Positions 6,763 to 12,670 of a DNA stretch of 12,670 bases are shown in pieces. Below the pieces are notes generated by a model that worked only from the letters and a program-made list of their open reading frames with translations, was not told the DNA's origin and did no database searches. Positions within the stretch are counted from its first letter, which is position 1. Each line of letters begins with the position of its first letter. Both the position numbers and the translations under genes were made by a program. The DNA comes from JAIXWP01 sp049318685 (GTDB lineage: Bacteria > Bacteroidota > Bacteroidia > Flavobacteriales_D > Sanyastnellaceae): assembly GCA_049318685.1 (NCBI GenBank), contig JBMOFW010000076.1:1-12670 (forward strand), read 5' to 3'.

Positions 6763-7062
6763 TTATTCATCCCAAGTCAACTTCACCACTTCCGAAGTGG
6801 GGTGCGACTGGCACGCTAATATATAACCTTGTTTCAATTCTTTGTCGGTCAACGCATAGTTTGCATTCATGTGCACTGTGCCTTCAAGCAATTTGGCTTT
6901 GCATGATGTGCAAATACCTCCTTTGCACGAGTATGGGGCATCCACGCCCATATCAATTGCTTTATCAAGGATGGCATCTCCATCGGTGTGCAGTTCGAAT
7001 GTAGTTTCGGTTTGATCAATTATCGTAGTCACTTTTGCTACGCCATTGAAATTTGTGCTCAT
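6763..7062 (-). CDS. Stand-alone plant-type 2Fe-2S ferredoxin, PaaE C-terminal-like
   Basis: A 99-residue cytoplasmic ferredoxin without signal peptide. The four cluster ligands are Cys46, Cys51 and Cys54 in 'APYSCKGGICTSCKAKLLEG' and Cys84 in 'YILACQSHP'. The block 'MNANYALTDKELKQGYILACQSHP' closely resembles the C-terminal ferredoxin module of PaaE-type NAD(P)H reductases of phenylacetyl-CoA epoxidase. Here the FAD/NAD-binding half is absent and the protein starts just before the ferredoxin fold, so it must use a separate reductase not seen in this window. It lies 12 bp after the thioredoxin gene and directly abuts the YceI gene. The fold and cluster are certain from the ligands; the partner is unknown. 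Confidence 0.93.
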   Translation of the reverse strand: MSTNFNGVAKVTTIIDQTETTFELHTDGDAILDKAIDMGVDAPYSCKGGICTSCKAKLLEGTVHMNANYALTDKELKQGYILACQSHPTSEVVKLTWDE

Positions 7063-7074
7063 AATAATAACTGA

Positions 7075-7563
7075 TTATTTGGATTGTAGCATTTCGGCTA
7101 CTTCTTTTCTAAATTCTGGATTGGCCCAATCTTGCTCGCCTAAGTCTTTCTCCACCACTTTGCCCTCGGCATTGAGGAAATATGTGGCCGGAATGGAATA
7201 AATACTTGTTTCTTTCAATGAGTTCACGCGTCGAACAACTGCGCTGCCATCGGCTTGGCGAATCACGCGATGCATTTTATTGGCATCGTCATCCGTTATG
7301 AGAATGATGTTGAAATTTTGACCATCCGTTTTGGCATACTCCAAAAGTTGCGGCAACTCTTTCATGCAGGGACCACACCAACTGGCGTAAAAGTGAATAA
7401 TGGTAGGACCTTTCGCAAGCGATGAGAGCGAAGCATATTCATTATTCATGTCATATACCTTGACATCAGAAAATTCGATATTGGCCGCACGCCAGTATCT
7501 GTTGGCAAAGAAAAAAGCGATGGAGGCAAGAATGATTAATACTACAATGGTAGATCGTTTCAT
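7075..7563 (-). CDS. Membrane-anchored TlpA-like thiol-disulfide oxidoreductase
   Basis: A 162-residue protein with an uncleaved-looking N-terminal membrane helix (about residues 4-20) followed by a thioredoxin fold facing the periplasm. The active site is Trp62-Cys63-Gly-Pro-Cys66 in 'HFYASWCGPCMKELPQLLEY'. The conserved cis-proline is in 'IYSIPATYFLNAEGKVV'. This is the TlpA/ResA-type layout, whose members reduce disulfides in the periplasm, including the CXXCH cysteines of apocytochromes before haem ligation. With three cytochrome-like domains nearby, a role in their maturation is reasonable but inferred. The gene starts 3 bp after the DUF4412-like stop and is followed by the ferredoxin after 12 bp. 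Confidence 0.92.
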   Translation of the reverse strand: MKRSTIVVLIILASIAFFFANRYWRAANIEFSDVKVYDMNNEYASLSSLAKGPTIIHFYASWCGPCMKELPQLLEYAKTDGQNFNIILITDDDANKMHRVIRQADGSAVVRRVNSLKETSIYSIPATYFLNAEGKVVEKDLGEQDWANPEFRKEVAEMLQSK

Positions 7564-7566
7564 ACT

Positions 7567-8235
7567 TTAGTCCATTTTAGGGAATTTTTTCTCAAACTCT
7601 TCTTTTGTTTTCACTGTGTATCCCTCAGGAATAGTGAATTTGCTGTCATCTACTTTTTCTTTTACAATTTCTGTCACTGTGAATTGCATGGTAATACCTT
7701 CCATAGACATGGTGTATTCCATCATCATACCGGGTATTGGAGCATCCCCCATGTATACGTCGAGTTCTTCTGTATACCAAAACTCAATAACAATAGGCGT
7801 TTCACCTTCTTCAGCGGGCATGGTATACACCGCTTTTTTACACTTGTATCCGGCGATGGTTTTTGTATCGCTTTTCAATTCAAGTTTGCCGCCTTCCATT
7901 TCAGCTTCAAACAAAGGGTTGTCATCGTTTTCATCAGTCAACGGTTCTTTGATAGCCGTCTTTTGGCCCATCATATTGATGAGCATAATGACTTCTTTTT
8001 TCAATGTGTCGGTGATTATCGTGGTAGTGCCCATCATGTTTTTCATTTCCATACACGATTTTTCACCTTTGTAATACGACGTCATGGATTGATTAAACAT
8101 GGCCGCATGTCCAGCCATTTCTTCAGGAAGTGCAATGGCTTTCACCGTAGCAGATATTTTTCCTTCAAAACTTTGCGCCCAGCTTGTGATGGTCAACACC
8201 ATCGCCAAAACGCTCATGATCATTCTTGTTTTCAT
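7567..8235 (-). CDS. Secreted DUF4412/GLPGLI-like protein
   Basis: A 222-residue exported protein with signal peptide MKTRMIMSVLAMVLTITSWA and cleavage before Q21. The body has the pattern of Bacteroidota DUF4412 or GLPGLI-type proteins: 'SYYKGEKSCMEMKNMMG', 'TKTIAGYKCKKAVYTMP', 'IVIEFWYTEELD' and 'PIPGMMMEY' (compare the GLPGLI signature). It is notably methionine-rich. The function of these families is unknown. It is the first gene of the compact run to the response regulator, 59 bp downstream of the E1 gene. I see no good -7 box in that gap, so it may rely on read-through from E1. The family assignment is moderate, the exported nature firm. Confidence 0.8.
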   Translation of the reverse strand: MKTRMIMSVLAMVLTITSWAQSFEGKISATVKAIALPEEMAGHAAMFNQSMTSYYKGEKSCMEMKNMMGTTTIITDTLKKEVIMLINMMGQKTAIKEPLTDENDDNPLFEAEMEGGKLELKSDTKTIAGYKCKKAVYTMPAEEGETPIVIEFWYTEELDVYMGDAPIPGMMMEYTMSMEGITMQFTVTEIVKEKVDDSKFTIPEGYTVKTKEEFEKKFPKMD

Positions 8236-8244
8236 AGTTCTATT

Positions 8245-8292
8245 TTCTTGTTCTTATTCTTGTTCTCGTTCTTGTTCTTGTCCCCGTTCTCC
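8245..8292. repeat. Imperfect hexanucleotide tandem repeat (TTCTTG)n between the E1 and DUF4412-like genes
   Basis: Eight consecutive hexamers on the plus strand: TTCTTG, TTCTTA, TTCTTG, TTCTCG, TTCTTG, TTCTTG, TCCCCG, TTCTCC. The first six differ by at most one base, and the last two are degenerate. On the transcribed strand this reads as a purine-rich (CAAGAA)n tract filling most of the 59-bp gap. It lies outside both coding regions, ending just before the DUF4412-like start. Confidence 0.85.
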
Positions 8293-8294
8293 TC

Positions 8295-10346
8295 TCAGTA
8301 CCCCAACAACTCGGCCATCTTCGCTTTCACTTTTTCAGCGTTCGGAAGCATAGTCGCTTCTAACGTGCTGTTGAGCGGAATGGCGGGCAAATTTTCTGAG
8401 CCGATAATCATCACTGGTGCATCAAGATATTCGAAGCATTTGTTGGCAATTTTTCCGGCGAGGGCAGACGCAAAACTGTTGTCTGGCGCTTCTTCGGTCA
8501 CCACCAAGCAACGATTGCATTTTTTCACAGCCTCAAATATACTTTGTTCATCGAGCGGCACAATGGTCCGTAAATCGATGATTTCAACCTGGTCGGGGAA
8601 TGCTTCGGCGGCGGATTTGCTCCAATACACGCCCATGCCATACGTGATTACGGCAATTTTATTTTCTTCAGATTGGGCTGAGAGCACCACACGCGATTTA
8701 CCAAAAGGAATCACATAGTCTTCATCGGGCTCAATGGTGCGGGCATCTTCCGTGCCTTTCACTTTGCTCCAATAAAGTCCTTTATGCTCAAGCATCACCA
8801 CCGGATTTGGATCGTAGAAAGCCGCTTTCATCAAGCCTTTCAAGTCGGCACCGGTAGAAGGGTAAGCGACTTTGATACCACGAATATTCGCAAGCACACT
8901 TTCGACACTGCTGCTGTGGTAAGGACCACCGCTACCATAGGCGCCAATCGGAACTCGAATCACAGCGCTTACATTCCATTTGCCATTGCTCAAGAAATAA
9001 CTGCGCGCCGCTTCAGTGAATAGCTGATTGAGGCCCGGCCAAATGTAGTCGGCGAATTGTACTTCCACAATGGGTTTCAATCCGGCGGCACTCATGCCCA
9101 CGGTACTTCCAATAATAAAAGCCTCTTGTATGGGTGTGTTGAATACACGATCGTCACCAAATTTTTCAGCGAGCGTCGCGGCTTCACGAAACACCCCTCC
9201 GAGTCGTCGACCTACGTCTTGACCGTAGAGCAAGGCTTCTGGATGTTTGGCTAAAATTTCTTGAACAGCAAACAAAGCGCTATCGACCATCACGGTGGGT
9301 TGCTTGCCGGCTGGTTCACGTTCACCCGATTCTTCGAGAATAGGGGTGGGAGCGTAGGCATGTTGGAATAAATCTTCTGGACGCGGATCTTCAGCAGCCA
9401 AAGCGCGATTGTATTCTGATTCCACAAATTCGCGTGCTTCATTCCAAATTTCATCCAACGATGCATCGGCAAATCCGAGGGCATTCAATTGTTTCTTGAA
9501 ACGAGGAAGCGGATCGCGCTTTTGTGCGGCTTCCAAATCATCGCGATACCATTCGCGGCGAACACCAGAAGTATGGTGGCCCAATAAAGGTACTTTGCAA
9601 TGAATCAACCAAGGGCGGCGGTATTTACGCACATCCTCAATGACTTCTTTCAACGTATTGTAACAATTGATGAAATCGGTACCATCCAATGATTTTACCT
9701 TGAGTCCGGGAAATGCACGTGAATAGGTCACGGCATCGCCAAATCGGATTTCAGAGGCATGCGCACTGATATCCCATTCGTTGTCTTGGACGAAATAAAT
9801 AATCGGCAACTGCTTCAAGGTAGCCATGTGAAATGCTTCGGAGACTTCACCTTCCGTCATTGCCGCATCGCCGATGGAGCAGACTACGATGGGCTTTTCA
9901 TCATTGCTGGTATAGTTGACTAAATGTTGTTTTTCCTTGTATTGAATACCCATCGCTACGCCGGTAGTTGGAATGGCTTGCATTCCGGTGGCGCTGGATT
10001 GGTGAGGGATTTTCGGCATGTCTTCTCTGTTGAGAGAAGGATGGCAATAATAGGTGCGACCACCACTAAATGGGTCATCGCGCTTGGCCATCAATTGAAG
10101 CATCAATTCATATGGGGTGATGCCCATGCCGAGCATAATGCTATCATCGCGGTAGTATGCACTGAGATAGTCTTGTGGTTTGAGTTGTAAACCGAGGGCT
10201 AACTGACACGCTTCGTGACCACGGGAAGTGGCATGAACATATTTTGCGGTGACCTTGGCGTTTTCTTCATACAGATCCGACATATTGCGGGCTGTAGACA
10301 TAAGTCGAAACGCTTTCAAAAGCAAGTCACTGGTGAGGTTTTCCAT
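8295..10346 (-). CDS. Fused alpha/beta E1 component of a 2-oxoacid (probably branched-chain) dehydrogenase
   Basis: A 683-residue thiamine-diphosphate enzyme that decarboxylates a 2-oxoacid and passes the acyl group to a lipoyl E2. Alpha part (about 1-330): the ThDP/Mg motif reads 'IGDAAMTEGEVSEAF' (Gly159-Asp160-Ala161) and ends 'VQDNEWDIS' (Asn189). The metal ligands Asp and Asn are kept, while the usual GDG Gly is Ala and the NN pair is DN. Beta part (about 350-683): 'VFNTPIQEAFIIGSTVGMS' with the conserved Glu408, 'EVQFADYIWPGLNQL' and 'PIGAYGSGGPYHSSSVES'. An acidic, proline-containing linker joins them. Such single-chain alpha/beta E1 proteins are common in Bacteroidota. No E2 or E3 gene is in view. 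The gene is divergent from dapF, with a 64-bp gap. Confidence 0.93.
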   Translation of the reverse strand: MENLTSDLLLKAFRLMSTARNMSDLYEENAKVTAKYVHATSRGHEACQLALGLQLKPQDYLSAYYRDDSIMLGMGITPYELMLQLMAKRDDPFSGGRTYYCHPSLNREDMPKIPHQSSATGMQAIPTTGVAMGIQYKEKQHLVNYTSNDEKPIVVCSIGDAAMTEGEVSEAFHMATLKQLPIIYFVQDNEWDISAHASEIRFGDAVTYSRAFPGLKVKSLDGTDFINCYNTLKEVIEDVRKYRRPWLIHCKVPLLGHHTSGVRREWYRDDLEAAQKRDPLPRFKKQLNALGFADASLDEIWNEAREFVESEYNRALAAEDPRPEDLFQHAYAPTPILEESGEREPAGKQPTVMVDSALFAVQEILAKHPEALLYGQDVGRRLGGVFREAATLAEKFGDDRVFNTPIQEAFIIGSTVGMSAAGLKPIVEVQFADYIWPGLNQLFTEAARSYFLSNGKWNVSAVIRVPIGAYGSGGPYHSSSVESVLANIRGIKVAYPSTGADLKGLMKAAFYDPNPVVMLEHKGLYWSKVKGTEDARTIEPDEDYVIPFGKSRVVLSAQSEENKIAVITYGMGVYWSKSAAEAFPDQVEIIDLRTIVPLDEQSIFEAVKKCNRCLVVTEEAPDNSFASALAGKIANKCFEYLDAPVMIIGSENLPAIPLNSTLEATMLPNAEKVKAKMAELLGY

Positions 10347-10380
10347 GTAATCTTATTTCTCCGCGCGAAGATACTCCAAA

Positions 10381-10406
10381 TTGAATAGTTTAATCGGTTA
10401 CTTTTG
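10381..10406 (+). promoter_or_regulatory. Candidate Bacteroidota promoter for dapF
   Basis: TACTTTTG at 10399-10406 is an exact match to the Bacteroidota -7 box TAnnTTTG. A TTG at 10381-10383 could serve as the -33 element, but the spacer is 15 bp where about 19 is usual. The box ends 4 bp before ATG 10411, so transcription would begin at or within a few bases of the start codon. Confidence 0.5.
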
Positions 10407-10410
10407 CCCC

Positions 10411-11187
10411 ATGATCGTACCGTTTAAAAAATACCACGGCACTGGAAATGACTTTGTTATGATTGATAACATGGCCGGAACGGTACATTTATCAGATAAG
10501 GATGTGGTCAAAATATGCGATCGTCATTTTGGAATTGGCTCAGATGGATTGATTTTATTGGAGAAAGCGAAGGATGGCCTTCATTTTTCAATGAATTTTT
10601 TCAACCCGGATGCCAGCAAAAGCTTTTGTGGCAATGGCAGTCGATGCGCGGTGAAATTTGCCCACGACTTGGGCTATATTCCTCAAGAAGTTCAATTTTC
10701 GGCCATAGATGGGGTTCATGAAGGGGTGATCGAAAACGGCCGCGTGTCGGTGCACATGCGCGATACGACACAATGGAAACAACTGAGTGATTCGGTTTTC
10801 TTTTTCCATACAGGTTCGCCACATCATATTGTTTTTCAAGAAAAGATTGACGAGGTGGATATTCTTGCTATGGCTCGTCCAATAAGATATAGCCATGAGT
10901 ATGCGCCGGGTGGAACCAATGTAAATTTGGTTGAAATTGAAGCGGAAGGCCAAGTGTATGTGCGCACTTATGAACGTGGCGTGGAAGATGAAACCTTGTC
11001 GTGCGGTACGGGTGTCACCGCTGTGGCGCTGGCATGCGGGTTGAAATGGCCAAATTTGGAGGTGATTGCTATTCGAACCAAAGGTGGAAATTTAGAAGTG
11101 CGCTTCGAACATGACGAGGATTTATTTCACGGTATCTACCTCACCGGGCCTGCTGAGAAGTCATTTGAAGGATACATTACGATATAA
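10411..11187 (+). CDS. dapF: Diaminopimelate epimerase
   Basis: A 258-residue enzyme, normal length for DapF. It interconverts LL- and meso-diaminopimelate in lysine and peptidoglycan synthesis, cytoplasmic and cofactor-free. ATG 10411 gives the usual N-terminus 'MIVPFKKYHGTGNDFVMID'; an in-frame TTG at 10381 would add ten atypical residues across the promoter box. The two catalytic cysteines are Cys73 in 'NPDASKSFCGNGSRC' and Cys198 in 'ETLSCGTGVTA'. Other family marks are 'GIGSDGLILL', 'GGTNVNLVEI' and 'YERGVEDET'. It heads a plus-strand run with the DUF4105 gene 5 bp downstream. Confidence 0.97.
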   Translation: MIVPFKKYHGTGNDFVMIDNMAGTVHLSDKDVVKICDRHFGIGSDGLILLEKAKDGLHFSMNFFNPDASKSFCGNGSRCAVKFAHDLGYIPQEVQFSAIDGVHEGVIENGRVSVHMRDTTQWKQLSDSVFFFHTGSPHHIVFQEKIDEVDILAMARPIRYSHEYAPGGTNVNLVEIEAEGQVYVRTYERGVEDETLSCGTGVTAVALACGLKWPNLEVIAIRTKGGNLEVRFEHDEDLFHGIYLTGPAEKSFEGYITI

Positions 11188-11192
11188 TATTG

Positions 11193-12371
11193 ATGAAAAA
11201 AATCTTGCTTTTATGCGTTGGCATTTTGCTGATGATGGAGATAAAATCGCAGCAGATTGAAGCCTCCGATAACGCACGCTTTACGCTGCTGACATGCACT
11301 TCCGGTGCGGATTTGTACAGCATTTTCGGCCATACTGCTATTCGTTATGAAGATACTATTGCGGGTGTGCCCATCGACTGGGTTTATAACTACGGCACTT
11401 TTGATGGATTTGATCCTGGTTTTTATTTGAAATTTGCTCAAGGAAAATTGGACTATCGCTTATCAAAAACGGAATTCGCCGGATTTCAATTTCAATATAT
11501 TCAGGAAGGGCGCGGTATTTTTTCGCAAGAAATGCTGATCGAACCAAATGATAAAAGACGGATGCTGCGCGCTTTGGAAGAAAATTATAAACCGGAGAAT
11601 CGCTACTATCGCTATGATTTTTTCTATGACAATTGTGCCACCCGTGTGCGCGACATGTTGGTGAAAACACCGTCGCAGAAGGTAGATTTGACCTATACCT
11701 ATGCGCATTCTTACACGTTCAGGGAGGCTATTCAACGCTATTTAGATCACATGCCATGGAGCGACTTCGGTATTGATCTCGCTTTGGGTATACCCTGTGA
11801 TAAAGAAATGCAAAAGGGGGATCCCTGTTTTTTACCCGATAGTTTGATGAATGAAATGCATTTTGCCACATATGGAGATGGCGTATTGATGGGCAGAACA
11901 GAAGAAATGTTGCCAAAGGATTATGATTTAAGCGATCACAGTTTCTTCACGCCCATGGTTGTGTTCTCCATATTTATGGTGCTACAATTGTTTTGGGGAA
12001 TGTTGCGCATGCGCGCTGGAATGCCTGTAGTAGTTACCGATCGCGTGCTGCTCCTTGTTACAGGTTTGATAGGCGTAGTGGTGTTTTTCCTTTGGTTCTT
12101 GACCGATCACACCACCACAAAATGGAATTTGAATTTGCTGTGGGCGAATCCAATCAATCTATATTTAGCGTTTGCCTCATTGAATAAAAAATGGATTCAA
12201 TCCTATTTTAAGATACTCACTGGAATATTGTTGATCATTATCGCAGGTTGGTTCTTTATTCCACAACGATTGCATTTGGCGACATTGCCGATGATCATCG
12301 GGCTTCTTTTCATTACCTTGCGTCAATTGCGTCCCACCATGTTTGGGGGGAAGAAACGTGTTCAAGTGTAG
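11193..12371 (+). CDS. DUF4105 (Lnb N-terminal-like) membrane protein
   Basis: A 392-residue protein starting at ATG 11193; a TTG one codon earlier is in frame but unlikely. The N-terminal hydrophobic segment (about 3-17) is a signal peptide or anchor. The periplasmic DUF4105 domain (about 25-240) has 'SIFGHTAIRY' (His47), 'NYGTFDGFDPGFYLKFAQG' and 'YYRYDFFYDNCATRVRD' (Cys148). His and Cys at these places recall a papain-like/NlpC-type catalytic pair, so an envelope hydrolase is possible (inference). Five membrane helices follow at about 252-271, 284-303, 313-330, 338-356 and 360-379. Close packing after dapF, a peptidoglycan precursor gene, fits an envelope role. The family is widespread in Bacteroidota and uncharacterised in this form. 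Confidence 0.88.
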   Translation: MKKILLLCVGILLMMEIKSQQIEASDNARFTLLTCTSGADLYSIFGHTAIRYEDTIAGVPIDWVYNYGTFDGFDPGFYLKFAQGKLDYRLSKTEFAGFQFQYIQEGRGIFSQEMLIEPNDKRRMLRALEENYKPENRYYRYDFFYDNCATRVRDMLVKTPSQKVDLTYTYAHSYTFREAIQRYLDHMPWSDFGIDLALGIPCDKEMQKGDPCFLPDSLMNEMHFATYGDGVLMGRTEEMLPKDYDLSDHSFFTPMVVFSIFMVLQLFWGMLRMRAGMPVVVTDRVLLLVTGLIGVVVFFLWFLTDHTTTKWNLNLLWANPINLYLAFASLNKKWIQSYFKILTGILLIIIAGWFFIPQRLHLATLPMIIGLLFITLRQLRPTMFGGKKRVQV

Positions 12372-12378
12372 TATGCCC

Positions 12379-12670
12379 ATGAAATGGAATGTGATCATTG
12401 GTCTTGTGATGATCTTGTTGGCTGGATGCCGCAAGGAATCCACAACGTGGAATTCACGTTATGCCGTTCCCCTAGCGCATGGAAGTCTCACACTCGATGA
12501 TATAGTGCCCGATTCTTTGTTGGAAATAGACGAAGCGGGTATGTGGCATTTGGTTTTTCATGAAAGCTTGACGGATATCGATGTCGATTCATTGGCGACG
12601 ATTCCGGATACCACGATCAAACAAAAATTTGTTATTCCATTTAATAGCGGAACACTTACTCTTCCAGCCG
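12379..12670 (+). CDS. Lipoprotein of unknown function (partial, C-terminus off the right edge)
   Basis: The frame opens at ATG 12379, 7 bp after the DUF4105 stop, and runs 97 codons to the window end without a stop. ATG 12373, two codons earlier, is an alternative start. The N-terminus MKWNVIIGLVMILLAGC is a clear lipoprotein signal with the lipid-accepting cysteine at residue 17. The mature part begins 'RKESTTWNSRYAVPLAHGSL' and contains 'DSLATIPDTTIKQKFVIPF'. I recognise no named domain; the sequence suggests a beta-rich surface or periplasmic lipoprotein of Bacteroidota type. It is probably co-transcribed with dapF and the DUF4105 gene. Confidence 0.8.
   Translation, partial: MKWNVIIGLVMILLAGCRKESTTWNSRYAVPLAHGSLTLDDIVPDSLLEIDEAGMWHLVFHESLTDIDVDSLATIPDTTIKQKFVIPFNSGTLTLPA

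Noticed and set aside
8245..8292. Repeat tract considered as a CRISPR or regulatory-protein array
   Set aside because: Units are only 6 bp with no spacers, so it is a simple microsatellite-type repeat.
7684..8718. A 344-codon plus-strand frame
   Set aside because: It is antisense to the DUF4412-like gene and the E1 C-terminus and crosses the repeat tract. The His/Phe/Ser-rich product is typical of a shadow frame.
10381..10410. Upstream TTG start extending DapF by ten residues
   Set aside because: The extra residues do not fit the DapF N-terminus and the codons overlap the promoter box; ATG 10411 gives the family-typical start.
10425..10440. ACCGTTTAA-like LytTR match on the plus strand
   Set aside because: It is inside dapF codons and has no partner 21 bp away, unlike the paired sites in the two gaps.

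Overview
The window looks like Bacteroidota (Flavobacteriia/Sphingobacteriia type). The evidence is a histidine kinase with an N-terminal Reg_prop propeller and Y_Y_Y domain paired with a LytTR regulator, a fused alpha/beta 2-oxoacid dehydrogenase E1, a DUF4105 membrane protein, 'CX4CH' lipoprotein cytochromes, no Shine-Dalgarno signals, and a TAnnTTTG-type -7 box before dapF. I would not name a genus. There are 15 protein genes. Two are cut by the window edges. I see no RNA genes, IS elements or CRISPR. No gene-free stretch exceeds 100 bases.

Minus strand, read right to left. A fused E1 gene (10346-8295) is followed by 59 bp of imperfect hexanucleotide repeat. Next comes a compact run of six genes with gaps of -4 to 12 bp: a DUF4412/GLPGLI-like secreted protein, a membrane-anchored TlpA-like thioredoxin, a stand-alone 2Fe-2S ferredoxin, a YceI-like protein, the LytS-type sensor kinase and its LytTR response regulator. 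After the regulator lie two short non-coding gaps around a 63-codon orphan gene. Then comes a second run: a lipoprotein with two cytochrome-c-like domains, a one-domain relative, a membrane-anchored OB-fold (tRNA_anti-like) protein and a second YceI paralogue that leaves the window at base 1.

Plus strand. dapF (10411-11187) diverges from the E1 gene. It is followed after 5 bp by a DUF4105 membrane protein and then by a lipoprotein gene cut at the right edge.

Reading as a whole. The minus-strand block from 8235 to 1 looks like a cell-envelope redox module with its own sensor and regulator: thioredoxin, ferredoxin, three cytochrome-like domains and two YceI lipocalin-fold proteins. The most interesting non-coding signal is two pairs of 9-bp direct repeats with a CCGTT core. 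In each pair the repeats are exactly 21 bp apart, in the same orientation. One pair is upstream of the orphan gene and the other upstream of the cytochrome operon, and both are immediately downstream of the LytTR gene. This matches the geometry known for LytTR-family binding sites (for example AgrA) and suggests the regulator controls the two adjacent units. The three cytochrome-like domains also carry three different haem-motif spacings (CX4CH, CX2CH, CX3CH). Function and regulation of the module are inference from sequence only.
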